A stretch of 64,000 nt of DNA, taken from the NCBI GenBank assembly GCA_003996215.1, contig QJPP01000689.1:248001-312000 (forward strand). The letters are read 5' to 3'. Within the stretch, counting starts at the first letter, position 1, and each line of letters begins with the position of its first letter. The position numbers and the translations under genes were made by a program. The stretch is from Jaltomata sinuosa. Taxonomy: Eukaryota > Streptophyta > Magnoliopsida > Solanales > Solanaceae. Shown here one piece after another: positions 1 to 12,596 of the stretch. The notes below the pieces were generated by a model. The model did no database searches and was not told where the DNA came from. It saw only the letters and a list, made by a program, of their open reading frames with translations.

Positions 1-588
1 AGACATAAACTGCGTGTTAAAATAAGACCAACGATACTCATATTACTATAATTATAGATAGGTCAAAATTCGGGTCACAAGTGGGCCCGTGGTTCCCACA
101 ACCCAAAGGTGGAAATGAAAAATACTACAATATTCCCCATGTTCTCGGGAGTTCATGCCCCAAATTTGAGAAGAAACGGAACAAGAAAAAGGCTCAAATA
201 GCCAAAAAGCTACAAGAATTAAAGAGGGAAGTTTAAAGGATTTTAATGAAAATTGACACGAGAACTTACCAATTCAAGAAGACAAGAATGCACCCATATC
301 AGCAATATATATACCTCCAAGTTAGGGGAGTGAGCAGGTGAAGAAATAGTGATTTTTGGAGCAACAATGGTGGAGAAATCATTGGAGAAGAAGGTGAAAA
401 AAGGGTTGGAATTTAAAAAGGGAACAACTTAAATAAGCTGCCATGCCCAGGCGCCCCAGCGGCCATGCAGGCACAGGCACGTTGGTGCAGCGATTGCCAT
501 ATGCTACAGGCGTGCTGGCACCCAGGTGGGCTGGCATGCGTAGGGGTGCTGGAGGCTATGGCCTGGAAAGCATGCAGACATAGGCGGA
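1..588 (-). repeat. LTR fragment, minus strand, related to the long-LTR family
   Basis: Read on the minus strand, this stretch follows the same order as 4.79-5.40 kb of the long LTR: a GC-rich cluster (about 440-570), a degenerate TATA-like CTTATTTAAG near 430-440, a pyrimidine-rich leader, a GGTAAG donor-like site (plus 265-270), and the stretch with 'gggcccattt' and 'gacccaaattttgac'. The window edge cuts one end. The other end abuts gag-like sequence on the opposite strand, so the junction near 588 is a rearrangement and the exact base is uncertain. There is no coding content. Confidence 0.65.
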
Positions 589-1506
589 ACCCATCCTAGT
601 GATACTGAACAATGGCTTGAGCATATGGAGAGGGTATTTGAGTAATTAGAGTGTTTGGATGCTGCCAAATTTAAGTATGCTGTCTCACTGTTACAAAAAA
701 ATGCTTATGACTAGTGGGTATGTGTACCAAATGCCAAAGCAAAACTTCCAGTGCTTACTTGGGATGATTTTTTTAAAGAATTTATAACGAAGTATGTACC
801 ACCTATTTATTGTGATGCAAAGAAAAAGAAATTTTTTAACTTAAAGCAATGGAGCATGTCTATTGATGAGTATCAACAAAATTTTCTCTGGTATTTTTGC
901 TATACTAGAGGTATGCACTCTAAAGGCAGTTTGAATGATTCCATTCGAAAGAATATGGCAATCCTACAATAGGAAAAAATTTGCAAACTAGTTTCAGCTG
1001 CCCTTATTTGGGAAAGAGTTAATAAGGAAGAAGAGAGAAGAAATTAAAATAAATTTAGAAGGCCTAAATCAGATTATGAAGGTCCATTCAAAAGAGGTAG
1101 GTTTGATGATTCCAAGGCCGGTAGTGTTAACAGGTTAGCTCAACATAAGTAAAAAATATCAAATTTTTGACAGCTTGCACTCCAAATTATGGCCAAAGCA
1201 AGACTCGCGTACCCACTTGTGAACAATATGGGAAGAATCACTATGGTAATTATAGGAGGGCTTCTAGTGCATGTTTTAATTGTGGGGAATTTGATCATAA
1301 GGTTAAGGATTGTCCTAATCCTAAACCTGCTCCTTCTTTTCATACTAAAGGTTCAGTTCAGAAACCTGCTACTAATCCTCCTCAAGGCAATAGAGGTGCA
1401 AGATCTAAAAACACAAAAGCAGCGGGTCCAAGTGGAGATAATCAAACTAGTGGGTCAAGAGCAACTAGACGAGCTTATGCCATTAGATATAAGGATGACC
1501 AAGATT
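588..1506 (+). pseudogene. gag: gag pseudogene of truncated Ty3/gypsy element 1
   Basis: This is a decayed capsid/nucleocapsid gene. The retrotransposon gag domain is readable from about 600 (W-L-E-H-M-E-R-V-F) through 751-972 with in-frame stops. Two zinc knuckles follow in the frame from 1167. In the first, two cysteines have become Tyr (C-E-Q-Y and final Y); the second, at 1272-1313, is an intact CX2CX4HX4C (C-F-N-C...H...C). A basic, Ser/Asn-rich tail ends at 1506. The N-terminus is missing because the gene joins an inverted LTR fragment. Protease and RT follow on the same strand, so this was a gag-pol internal region. Confidence 0.8.
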
Positions 1507-1514
1507 GAACAAAT

Positions 1515-1900
1515 ATGGTTGTCGGTAAATTTCACTTTTTTGGCTTATGTGTTATTACACTATTTGATCCTGGTTCTACACAGTCCTATATTTTCTCATC
1601 CTTTGTTATTCTTGAAAACTTAAAATCTATGATACTTAGCTATGATATTCTTGTCAAAAGTCCTTTGGTTCATCAGGTTGTTTGTAATCATATTTATTGA
1701 GATTGTCCCTTCATGATTAAAAATCTAGTCTTCCCTACTTATTTAATTGAAATGCCTTTCCAAGACTTTGGTGTTATTGTTGGGATGACTTGGCTTTATA
1801 AATACCATGTAGTAGTGGATTATAGGTCAAATCATATGACCTTTAAAGACCCTATATTTTCACACATCATTGTTCAAGGTGAATGATCATTAGCATCTAA
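1515..1900 (+). pseudogene. aspartic protease pseudogene (gypsy element 1)
   Basis: The catalytic motif L-F-D-P-G-S-T-Q-S-Y is visible in the first 30 residues from 1515. This is the retropepsin-like D-[ST]-G equivalent typical of plant Ty3/gypsy elements, whose role is to cleave the Gag-Pol polyprotein. The frame stops at 1698-1700, but protease-like sequence continues (a G-M-T-W-L-type stretch near 1780) up to the RT at 1908. It is nonfunctional as it stands. Confidence 0.7.
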
Positions 1901-1907
1901 TATTATT

Positions 1908-2977
1908 TTGGCGGTCTTGGCAAGAAAGATTATTCATCAAGGATGTGATGCCTACCTTTATCATATATTTTATACACGTTTGGGGAGTCCTAACCTCAAG
2001 TACATACCTACTCTGTGTGACTTTCCTAATGTCTTCCCTGAAAATCTTCCTAGGTTGCCTCCTACAAGAGAAGTTGAATTTTTGATAGCGCTTATTCCCG
2101 AAATTACTCGTATTTTTATCACTCCCTATAGAATGGCTCCAGTAGAATTAAGGGAGTTGAAAGTTCAATTGAAAGAATTTCTTGAGAAATGTTTCATTTG
2201 TCCTAGTGTTTATCATTGGGGAGCATCTGTCTTATTTATAAAGAACAAGGATGGTACTCTTAGGCTTTGCATTGGCTATAGACTATTGAACAAGATAACA
2301 ATCAAGAACATATATCCATTGCCTAGGATTGATGATTTATTTTACCAGCTGAAGAGTGCTAATTATTTTTCAAAAATTAATTTGAGATCTGGGTATTTCC
2401 AACTGCGTGTAAGAGATCAAGATTTTCCGAAAACTGCGTTTAGAACTCGATATGGTCATTCTGAATTTTTGGTGATGCCATTTGGGTTAACGAAATCCCC
2501 TATGGTGTTCATGGATCTAATGAATTAAGTATTTAAGCCTTATATTTATCAATTTGTGATTGTTTTTATTGATGATGTTTTAATATATTCCAAGGATAGC
2601 GAAGAACATGATAAACACCTCTACATTATTTTGCAAATTTTGAGGGAGAAACAGCTTTATGCTAAGCTTTCTAAATGTGAATTTTTGCTTAGTGAAGTGG
2701 CTTTTATAGGACATGTTGTGTTAGCTGAAGGTGTGAAGATGGATCCTATTAAGATTCAAGCTATTGTTGAATGGTAACCATCCAAAAGTCCAACAGAAAT
2801 AAGAATTTTATTGGGCTTAGCAGGATACTATAGAAGGTTTGTGAAAGGCTTCTCCATTATAGCCTCTCCTTTGACTAAACTTTTGAAGAAGAAAATAAAG
2901 TTCACTTGGGATGAAAAATGCCAAGAGAGCTTTGAAACTTTCAAATCCTTGTTGACACAAGCTCTGATACCAACACT
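1908..2977 (+). pseudogene. pol: reverse transcriptase / RNase H pseudogene, 3' truncated (gypsy element 1)
   Basis: One reading frame covers the whole RT with stops at 2526-2528 and 2775-2777. RT motifs in order are Y-P-L-P-R-I-D-D-L, F-S-K-I-N-L-R-S-G-Y, P-K-T-A-F-R-T-R-Y-G-H, F-G-L-T and the catalytic V-F-I-D-D-V-L-I-Y-S, with both Asp retained. The connection follows (G-L-A-G-Y-Y-R-R-F-V) and then the start of RNase H (W-D-E-K-C-Q-E-S-F). Homology ends near 2977, where sequence of an opposite-strand LTR begins, so most of RNase H and all of integrase are missing. Both stops are TAA where related elements probably have Gln CAA (inferred). Confidence 0.88.
2961..2972 (-). other. tRNA-iMet-type primer binding site next to a minus-strand LTR
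   Basis: The plus-strand GCTCTGATACCA is the exact complement of TGGTATCAGAGC, the usual plant PBS. On the minus strand it lies five bases after an LTR end reading GGTCGCTTCA. Caution: the same bases also fall at the RNase H position where a related plus-strand reading frame would run, so a chance match at the junction is possible. Confidence 0.5.
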
Positions 2978-4072
2978 TGAAGCGACCCTCTTGGGAGGAT
3001 GCCACTTCCAAAATAAAAACAAATACATACTTATAGCGTTTAAAAGGACTCCATTTAAGACATATTAATCATCTTTATTTATATAGAAGAATTAGGCCCA
3101 TTCCAAAAGAGTTAAAGGTATAATATTTTGACATCTAATAATTCACATAATTTCATGTAAAGACAATATAGGAGTTTCAATTCACGATGGCGGGACGTTT
3201 AAAAAATAATCGAGCATGTACCTTATGGAAAGTCATTTTTTCATTTAAACAAAAATTCCAGGATCATTTTATACAATCATCTTCAAACTTTCAAATGCTA
3301 AAGAAAAACACTAGTTTCTTACATTATGCAGATTACAAACCAAAATGTGACTTTAATACATTACAAGACCTGGATTTACATACCTCAAAATAACCATCAT
3401 GACATCAAATTCAAGTTTATAATTTATAGTACTACGATAAAATAAGCCTCCAAAATTTACATATAGAGGTGCAACATATGGATCATTTACAAGTTCAAAA
3501 ATTTACTACAAAACATAGATGGCTATATGCAGATATTATCTTTTAAAAGCTCTAAAAAGTCTTCTACAAGTGGTCATCTTCAATTATTCTTTGGAATGTC
3601 ACCTACGACAAAAAATAGTTATGCCTAAGCATAAAGGTTAGTGGTGTATACAGTTTTGACTTGGAGCCATAGATTCCTCCAATTCCCTTATAAATTATTG
3701 GCAACTCAATATAATATATAAATAAAGATCTAGTAAACAAGTATATTACAAGTACCAAAATTGGCATTCAAAGCTCAAGTTTCAAGAAAGCTCATAGAAC
3801 TATTTCATGAGATGTCAAGTAACAAGTTTCTCCCAATATGTACGTCATTCCATCACACCAAGCATAGTCCAATATCAAGAAGGACCAAAGTCCTATATCA
3901 AGTAGGGCCGAGATCCAATAATCAAGAGAATTAAGAATTATGTTAAAAATGGCTTTCTAGTTCGTACTTAAATGGATAGTTTCCATAATTAAGATGAACC
4001 ACAAATCCAAAGTCAAGATGTCCAAAGATCCAAATCAAGAGGCATGCCGATACAGTGACATAGTCACTGCCA
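2978..4072 (-). repeat. minus-strand LTR, distal part (split by the long-LTR element)
   Basis: This is the 3' portion of an LTR read on the minus strand. It starts at 17686 (TGTAACACCC on the minus strand), is interrupted at 4073-16929, and ends about 2978 (…CGCTTCA) beside a PBS. Joined length is about 1.85 kb. The stretch 'gtcccgcca' (minus) at about 3188-3197 sits roughly where chromovirus B's LTR has 'cctgtcctgac', some 200-250 bases from the end. It includes target-site copy TGCCA at 4068-4072. No ORF here is credible; short ones at 3187-3393 and 3943-4146 have no recognisable content. Confidence 0.55.
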
Positions 4073-7000
4073 TGTAATGACCCTTCCAGTAATTTATGCA
4101 TTTTTGCCTTTCTTGTATTGTTAGAGCTTGTCTGTAGTGGCTCCAAGTCATTTATAGCTTATTGGGACTGGTAGTTCAGTGCCTCGGCCATTTGTTTGGT
4201 CTTTTTGGCCGTTTCTTGTTTTAGAGCTTTAGACTTTAGAAATCGTTGACTTCAATCAACATTCTTGGTGAACGTGCTCAAAATTAAATTCTGTCTATTT
4301 TGTTAGTTCTGTAGTATGGACATTGGCTTATTAGGACCTTTGGTCAGGATCCGAGAGATTTTTAGCTTGGAATTCTCTCTCGTTCTAAGTGTTCAGGCCA
4401 GTTGGCCTTACCTGGTTGACTTTGGTCAAGATTTGGAGAAGACAGCCTCGGATGGAATTTCTGTCAGCACTGTTAGCTCATGAATGTCGAGTTTAGGCTA
4501 GAGGGACCATTGGTTTAGGTCTCGAGGGTTCCGGACTTTATTTCGGCCCTTGGGTTCCATTTTGGGAATTGTTAGCCTAACGGTTGATTTTGGGTATGGG
4601 GCCCACTTTTCATTAAATCGACCTCCGCTGGGATTTTCATTAATTCCATTAGATCTAGAATGCCATTTCTAGTTGAATAGCTTAGGATTTTTGTGTTTGC
4701 GTGACCCTGGATGCATTCCCGGGGGTCCATCAGAGTTAAATTCTTGTGGGCTAGGCTATTGGCAGTTGGTTGTTGTCATTGCACCAGCTTTCCCTTCTCC
4801 TATGCAAGAATTGGAAGCCTATGCATAGGACAACCTACGTGTAGGCATAGGACAACCGCCCCACTTTGTGCTTTGCCTAAGCGAGGCTTGGCCACCTATG
4901 CGTAGGGTAAGCCATGCCACCTCTAATTTTGCCTTCTCCTAGCCTATGCCTTGGGTGTATTCACATAAGCCAAGGTTGGCAGCTATAAATTTCTTTTTTC
5001 TCTCTTTCTTCTCATTTCAAAACCCAATTCCAACTCCGACATTGTTTTAAGCTCTGAAAGCTCACCTTGCTCCACTTCTTGTCACCACTTTCTTGGGGTA
5101 AATTCTCCATTGATTCGTGAGCTATTTTCCATCATTTATTCGGTAAGTCTTCTTGTTAAATTTTTGTTTTCATTCTTCAAATTCCCTCTTTGTTTTCTTG
5201 AATGGGTGGGCTGTTATGGAGACCCATTTTTGTCCATTTCTGCTCAAATTTTGAGCATATGCTCCCGGGATTGTAAGGAACACATGAGTGTTTTTCCTTT
5301 CCAGTGGGTTATGGGGCCCATGGGCCCATTTGTGACCCAAATTTTGACCCGATTAGGTTCAAAGCATTATGGGTATCAGTGGTTTCTTTTTGATGTACAG
5401 ATTATTATGTTGATAGTATTTTCCCAATTTGGAGCTTCTTGGAGCAGTTCAAGCTTGGACGATGCCATCCCCACAGCTAGTTATCGCATGACTGGTAGGT
5501 TGTGGTTTCCCCTATCTAGACTCTGCATATATAGACCATAACTTCACTAATTAGTTTCCTTGGGTGGGTTGTTATAGGTTGGTACCCCAGACCTTGTACA
5601 CCTTTCTATCCATTTATTTCATACACTAATTGTAGAATTCGTGTAGTATTGCTTTTTCACCCTTGTAGCCTCATGTGGCTTTTGTTTATGACTCTGGATC
5701 ATAGATAGTGGGATATTTAGGAATGTCCATAAGTCTCGAACATTGTGACCTTACTTTAGGCTGGCTATCAGTGTTGTAGAACTGCTTGTGCCTGTGTAAG
5801 GCTGATAGGAATGTTTGTGAGACACTTTGGGCTAACTTTATTATCTACTAGCAAGCCATTCATGAAAAAGGATTTTTCTGCATGTTTTACTACTATTTTG
5901 GCTTCGGCCTGACAATCATCGGTTTTTCCAAACTTTGCATTGCCTCGAGGGCCTATTTTTGGTAAAAAATATGAAAAAGTGGGATTTTGGTATTGACTGG
6001 TGGATTTTCTCCAGACAAAAGTGATACTATGTTGATTTTCTCACTGTTTTTATTACTGATACTAGACTTGGCTATGCCAGAGTGCTAGACATGTTTTATG
6101 ATGATTTTAGACCCTACTACACTCCGAGAACCCTTTTGAGAGGGTTATTGAGGCTTATTTACTGATTTTAGACCTGAATATACTCTGGCACCCTTTGAGA
6201 GGGTCTTTGAGATTACTATTACTGTTTTAGACTCGGTTTGATTCTGGGCATGTACTATGAAGTTTCGAGTATTGATCTACTATTTGAGATTTATGCAGTT
6301 TTGTATGTGGTCTATGAGTAGACCTTCATGGACCCTATCATTACTAGGTTATTGGCTACTTGCCAATGCACACACTAGGAGGAAGGGTGTACGATGGAGT
6401 AGAGGTACACGGATTGAGTCCTTCTATGTGTCCTACCTCTATTAGGCCTTAGGGTACCAGAGGGGAATATACGGGTTACTATCATATCAGATTCACCACA
6501 TCATAATCATGCATATTGCATTTTTATTCCACCCTTATTTGTTGTTACTTAGTGTATGCTCCGATTGTATGGGTGGCCAGAGGGTTTGCTTTCACTTGAT
6601 TGTGTTCCTCAGTTGTATGGGCGGCCGTTGGGACTATAAGTAGATTTTATTTCTCCATTCATTTCTTAGAGCATGTTATGACCTTTGGTACCGGTTGGAT
6701 TAGTTGTTTTAGCCTGTGAGGCACTGACTTTGGGACTATGATTATTGAGATTCTAATGGAACTTGCACTGTTGCGATACTGATTGTGTAGCCTTCTGAGC
6801 GATTGTGGGGTATTCAATTCTATTCCTTCTCGTGGCTTTCATTAGTGAATCTGGGTACTTGTGGTTTAGTTGTTCCATCCCAGGGTTATGTTTGAGAGGT
6901 TATTTTACATTTATTCTTATCTTGATATTGATGTCTTAAGCATGTTTCTGTTAGTTTGTGGATTCTATTTTGATTATTGAATTGCTTTCCTTCTTTCCCT

Positions 7001-7738
7001 GTATTTTTTAGGTTACCGTTATACCTCCCTTCTCTTTAAACTCTCTTTTTATATGTACTGTTGTTGCAAGGATCCCAAGTTTGTCCTTCTTCCTTCTTTC
7101 ACCTGTGTTTCTGTGTATTTATATCTTATGTGCTAGTATGTTATACTTGTAACTCTTGGTTGATTACTCTTGTGCTAGTTCCTTGTTTTCCATGACATTT
7201 TCTTGTATTCTTCTTATTACTGCTTTTATATTTTTTGTACGCTCAGTCGATCGATAATGCCTACTGGGTAGTCGTTTCTTAGCAATTGTTGCTCATACTA
7301 CACTTCTGCATTTTTTTAGTGCAGATATTAGTTGAGCTTTCACCATTGATCACGTTGGAGACTCGTGCAGCTTTTAGATATTCAAGACTAGGGTGAGCGC
7401 CTGACGACTGGGGCTTGACCATATCTCATCTTTTGTACTGTTACTCTTTGTATATTCGGAGATAGTTGTACTTATCATTTTATTACTTCTAACACTTGTA
7501 TTCTATTAGAAACTTTTGTACTATCGATACCAAGTCTTAGGGTTGGTGTATTTTTCTTATGTACATATTCGGGTTATTGCTTCCGCTTGTCACTATCATA
7601 TTTTGCTTTCGCTTATTTATGCTTATTGTGTATATTAGTTAGGTAGTAGCCCATTACTAACTGTTCTAGGCTACGAGAATTGGTTTGCCTACTGGGGGTC
7701 ATAGGCACCATCATGACCTAAAAAATCAGGTCGGGACA
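4073..7738 (+). repeat. 5' LTR of the long-LTR element (3666 bp)
   Basis: TG…CA boundaries were confirmed by pairing with the 3' LTR and by the TGCCA target duplication. In order it holds a TGTAATGACC start, repeated 'gactttggtcaa' phrases, a GC-rich cluster of short palindromes and 'cctatgcgtagg'-type repeats (4790-4960), a TATA-like box at 4983, a pyrimidine-rich leader, a GGTAAGT donor-like site at 5143, and a 2.6 kb remainder rich in T and G. No coding sequence is supported. Confidence 0.9.
4983..4990 (+). promoter_or_regulatory. TATA-like box in the long 5' LTR
   Basis: CTATAAAT is preceded by the GC-rich palindrome cluster and followed by a CT-rich leader. It is conserved at 14154-14160 in the 3' LTR and, in degenerate form, in the fragment at 1-588. 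This is the likely start region for element RNA. Confidence 0.6.
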
Positions 7739-7944
7739 GCTGGGTATCAAAGCTCTAGGTTCACCAGTGTCATAGTACAAAAGCAAGTGTCTAAGTAGAG
7801 TCTCGTGGATTGGTACAATGACATCCGTATTCTATCTACGAGAGGCTATAGGGCATTGTTAGGAAAAGTTTCATCTTTTTGTCTCTTATCGTGCGTTCCC
7901 ATCTCTATTGACTTCTAAACTTCAATTATTCCATTCCTTCTCAG
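5143..7944 (+). other. predicted leader intron from LTR donor to gag acceptor
   Basis: The donor CG|GTAAGT at 5143 lies about 155 bases after the TATA-like box. The acceptor is a pyrimidine-rich stretch ending TTCTCAG at 7944, immediately before the gag ATG at 7945. The donor is conserved in the 3' LTR (14313) and in the diverged fragment at 1-588. Splicing would remove most of the LTR and the PBS from the message, leaving a translatable but non-primable RNA. This is inferred from consensus matches only. Confidence 0.45.
7741..7756 (+). other. degenerate tRNA-iMet primer binding site
   Basis: TGGGTATCAAAGCTCT starts two bases after the LTR end and resembles TGGTATCAGAGC with an extra G and a G-to-A change. 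The position is right for minus-strand DNA priming. Confidence 0.7.
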
Positions 7945-8961
7945 ATGCCTAAGATGAGTTAGACAGCGGGTGATGTAGAGGCTTCTTTTCCTATTTCTTT
8001 GGCGCTTCCATCAGCGCCAGGACTTTAGAGTAAGAGTTTACCACATCAGATAGGGGGTGTGGGGCCAGCCCAGCCTCTGATTGGACTTATGGCTACCCCA
8101 GTTATTCAGTTCACTATGGCTAAGACTCCGAGTCCTTCGTTGGGTGTGTCAATACCCGATTCTATGAGTAGTGCTTCAGCTATGTTTGAGTTTCCAATTC
8201 TTCAGCAGAGTGGTACGTCAATATTAGAGTATGAGGTAAGATTTCATAAGATGGTTAGGCGTACTGCCAGGACTGTGACTTTAGAGTTTGATAGAGTTCA
8301 GAGCTTTGTGGGAGGTTTGATTTCACCGCTCTGTTTGGCTACCGAGCATTTGGTTACAGTTGGGATGACCTTCCTTCAGGTAGTGGATCATGCTTGGGCT
8401 ATTGAGGGTTTATATCGTGAAGCTTATGGAGGTAGTGCTAAGAAACATCATCACCAGGACATTTCCTGAGGTTCTTAGACTAGAGGTAAGGGATTCTCTA
8501 CCAGAGATAGGTTTCATTGCTTCTTATCTACCAAGATAGTCTCAGTGGCTCCACAGGTTTCAGAGGGTGGTGGTACAGGACATGTTGAGCTTAGTGGACA
8601 TGGTACGGGTCAGATTCTTTGAGGTTTGCATTCCGAGTATGTAGGCCATGGTGGCCGATCAGGTTTAGCAAGATCTTCCCATTCAACTTTATTCCGTGGG
8701 TTTTGCTTTAAGTGCGGTGAGCATGGCCACTGTGTTAGGGATTTCCCCATAATCACGCATCCCAGTTGGCATAGTTGTTATGATTGTAGAGTAGTTGGTC
8801 ACTATTTTAGAGATTGTCACCGGCGAGGGATGGTTGAACCTTCAGCTTTAACTACTCAGTCCAATGTTAGATCTCGTCAGTCCAATGTCCCTCTTGGTAG
8901 GCTAGAGGTAGAGGTTCCTAACATTGTTGCTCTATATAAGGCTTTTTTTACCGTCGGTTAG
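7945..8961 (+). pseudogene. gag: gag pseudogene of the long-LTR element
   Basis: The frame from ATG 7945 (directly after an acceptor-like TCAG) is the same frame as the open stretches 8059-8469 and 8626-8961, with stops between them. The capsid-like part holds a phrase related to the retrotransposon gag C-terminus (E-Y-E-V-R-F, then R-V-Q-S-F-V-G-G-L). Two zinc knuckles follow 8700: C-F-K-C…H…F, whose last Cys is now Phe, and an intact C-Y-D-C…H…C. The usual N-terminal gag helices are short or absent. After the second knuckle the frame ends with no protease motif. Confidence 0.72.
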
Positions 8962-11236
8962 TAATAGTACTGCTCGCATTAAAATTATATCCCTTCTATC
9001 ATTTATTTGCTTATAGGCCTACCTGCTACTTGTTTAGTTGTTTGACTACCTGAGTGTAGTGCTTATGCTTTGTTTTCTTGGTAGTTTATTCCTTTTTTAG
9101 TAGAGGATGGGGTGAGTTATCCTTTTGAGGTGTTTAACCGGAGTTGTAGCTCGTGGGTAGTCCTTGTTTGCCTTTTCTGGTTGGTTTTGTTTCCGGCTTC
9201 CTTGCTGTTCTAAATTTGTGTTGAGTCTTCCTCTTTGAGAGGTCCTAGATGGTTGTTGCCTAGGCTATTATCTAGCATTTTCTAGAAGTCCCTGTGTTGG
9301 TTTGGTGTTACCGGTGGTTGTGCCAGAGTTTGAGCTCTTATCTTGAGTTGAGAGGTGTTTGTTATGCTAGCGTGCATTGATTGGGTTGGTTTTCCCTAGT
9401 GTTTAGATTTGACCCTCTTTGTTTGGTTGGTTTAGAAGGTTGGTAGGTATTTGGGTTGTTCCCATAGTCTCCTTCAATTTTTGGTCTGGTTGGGTTGTCG
9501 TATTGTTTCTCCCCAGCTCCAGTCAAAATGATTTCTAGATCATATTTCTTTGGCTGAGCTTTTGATTGTGGTTTTATGGTTGAGCTTCAACCATGGAATT
9601 TTTGGCTAAGTGTTGACCATAGCCTCGTGGTTGAGTTGTATTCGTAACATTTTTGGTGAGTTGGGCATCCGGCCTATTCTTTTCTTGCCTTATTAGGTTT
9701 TGACAGCATAGATGTGGGAGCTAAGGGAATGGCTCTAGGTTTTATTTGAGAAGGTGTTTGTAAAGTTCAGTATATGCTAAGGAAGGGTTTTGTTTAGTTG
9801 TAAAAGAAGGGAGATGACTCCTTGCTCGTACTTTTGTGTTTTAATAGTTGACTGAGGTGGTGACCGAGAGTTTGCTTTCGCTTGTATGTTAGTGTCTTGC
9901 GTCGACCAAGTTTAGGTTCTGGTGTCATTTCCTTTGATAGATTCGAGGTCAAAATTCCTTCTAGCCTGAGATTAAGGTAGTAGTCATTCCCAGTACTACC
10001 TTTAGGAGCTTATTGCATCGACCTTAGCTTCGTTGTTATCTTCTTAAGGGAACCAAGTTTCAGTAGCATCTACAGATTGGGAAAATTGTGTATTCATGGC
10101 CTAGTTGGCTCTAACTGTATTAGTGTTCTTCGATGGTGGATGAGTCTACTCATGGGTTAGATAGGAGCATTTATTAGTATATCGGTGATGGGTTTCAGGA
10201 TCGTGGGCTAGCAAACTACTTCAGATGGTTAGTGGAAGTTTCTCTTTGGTTGCAGCACCCTTATGCCGGAAGGCAGTGGGTGCGGGCGACTTAGCTTCTC
10301 TATTTCCATTTTGGATTGGTAGTTAGTCTTGGACATCTAGTCCTTGGCTAACCATTCTATCAGGATGGACATTTCCGATTTTAACGGTGTTCTAGATAGT
10401 ATGAGCTTTCTTCTACCCTGTTTGGACAGACTCGGCAGCGTAAGTTCGAGGTTCAATAGTAGTGTATGCTATATATGATCAAGTTTTGTGAGTTGAGGCT
10501 AGGGAGGGTATTTTGAGTTCTAATGATACTTAGAGACTGGTGGTCACCATTTGTTGTCGAGAGTTTGAAAGCTTTCTTAGTTTATTCTTCAAGGGTTGTC
10601 TTTTATGTAGGGTTCTAGTGATTGGTTATACTCAACCAGTATAAACTAAAAGTTTGGTATATGGTATGCTTCGGGATGGTCGGTTGTGTGCTAATACGGT
10701 AGATCAGTTGATTTGAGCTAAAGGGATAAGTTGAAGGTATATACAAAAATTTCTATAGCTAGATGGTGACCTTGAACCCAAGGCACCTTTTTCCTTTGCC
10801 TTCGGGGTGTTTTTACTTGATATTCGTGGCATGGTGGACTTCCTCCTGAGGTGAGATTAATAAGGTGATTTCAAATACGAATGGTGCTTAGAGTTTGGAG
10901 CTTAGCTGATGAATACAGACTTTGCGGTAGGCTTACCACACTCCTTGCAGAGGCTTGGTCTTGGTTTGGGTCTTTTGGACAAGGTTGCCATGGTTCTTTC
11001 CCTTCCAATTGATTCAGACTTGGCATGGTTCAATGGTTTTGGGTTTGTTCTATAGTTTGGAAGTTTCTCCGTCAATATAGGGTGTTCATACATGCATTTC
11101 CTAACCCTAGTGTGCAAATTTCAGTCGGGTTCAGATGGGTTGTTCAGTTGGGTTCAGTTAGCAGGTTTGATATTAGCAAAAGTGTTTGTTTATTGGTTGA
11201 TGGTCAGTACGGGAATGTAACTCTAGTTTTCGAGGA
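8962..11236 (+). other. internal region of the long-LTR element, no recognisable gene
   Basis: This 2.3 kb is GT-rich, with phrases such as 'ttggttgagctttgacc' and 'gtgggtgcgggcgac'. I looked for protease (D-P-G-S-T), RT (F-I-D-D, F-G-L-T), RNase H and integrase phrases in the plus frames and found none. Open stretches at 11025-11246 and on the minus strand at 10902-11117 show no family motif. It may be decayed pol or non-coding cargo. Confidence 0.5.
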
Positions 11237-12596
11237 TATGCTATGAGTTGTTATCTTAGGTGGCAAAGGCTAGTAGACTATAACTTGGCTTGGAAAGAGT
11301 TTGAGCAAAAAGGGTGCCTCGTTCGTGGTAGAGTATAAGTGGGAACTATGGATCTCTAATGTGTCAGTTGTTGCTTCGAGGGTGGTTTGAGTGTTTGATA
11401 AATGTTAAGCATCTTACTTGTGGTGCAAAGGGATTCAATTCAGAATAAAAAGGTTTTGCGAATCAGTGGGTTCATGAGTTAGAGTTTTGTGTTGATGTCT
11501 TTGTTGGTGCACTTAGTTGTGGTTTCGAGGCTTTGAGTTCTGTTTGTTGATCTCCTTGTCTCTCTAGTCCCGATGTCATGTCGGTGCTATCCGATTGAGA
11601 TCATTGAGGTTCGGTTTGGGTTGGCAGACCCTTGGAGTTTTGGAGTTCGAGTTTGGAATCTAGATTGTCTAGTAAGGAGTTTAGGCTTTGTAGCTTTAGT
11701 TGGTTCTATTTTGTTGGGTGTCATTCAGTCGAGGAGGCTACCCGGGTTGACCAAGAGAGAAGTGCGGGCTTCGTATCCGCTGTTCTTAATTCTCTATTAT
11801 TTCCTTCTTTCTTGACTTTCGGGAACGAAAGTCTTTTTAGTAGTTGATGATGCAATGACCTTTCTAGTTATTTATGCATTTTTGCCTTTCTTGTGCTGTT
11901 AGAGTTTGCCTGTAATGGTACCAAGTCAATTATGGCTTGCTAGGACTGGTACTTTGGTGCCCAGGTCATTTGTTTGGTATTTTTAGCCTTTCCTTGTTTT
12001 AGAACTTTAGACTTTGGAAATCATTGACTTTAGTCAACATTCTTTGTGAACGTGCTCAGAATCAAATTTCGACAGTTTCGTTAGCTCCAAAGCATGGACT
12101 TTGGTCTAGTAGAACCTTTGGTCGAGATCCGGGAGCTTTTTAGCTTGGAATACTCTCTTGTTCTGTGTTTTTAGGCGAATTGGGCTTGCTTGGTTGACTT
12201 TTGTCAACATTTGGAGAAGACGGCCTCAGAACGAATTTTCGTCACAACTATTATCTCGGGAATATCGAGTTTAGGCTAAAGGGACCACTGGTTTAGGTCC
12301 CGAGGCTTCTGGACGCGATTTTGGCCCTTGGGTTCTGGTTTTGGAATTGTTGGCCTAAAGATTGATTTTGGATGTGGGGCCCACTTTTAATTAAATCGAC
12401 CTCCGATTGGATTTTTGTTGATGCCATTGGATCCAGAACGTCATTTCTATTTGAATTGCTCAGGTCATTTGTGTTCGCGGGACCCCGGATGCATTCCCGA
12501 GGGTCTATCGAGTTAAATTCTTATGGGCTAGGCTGTTGGCAGCTGGTTGCTGTCAAAGCACCAACTTGCCCTTTGCCTACACATGCATTGGCTGTC
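11237..12596 (+). repeat. tandem duplication, copy A (1360 bp): internal end plus LTR start
   Basis: This copy matches 12597-13954 nearly base for base from 'tatgctatgagttg' onward. It comprises the last 614 bases of the internal region (11237-11850) followed by the first 746 bases of the LTR (11851-12596, starting TGCAATGACC). The junction shares TATG(C). A and B differ at only a few positions per hundred, far fewer than the two LTRs differ from each other. Confidence 0.92.
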
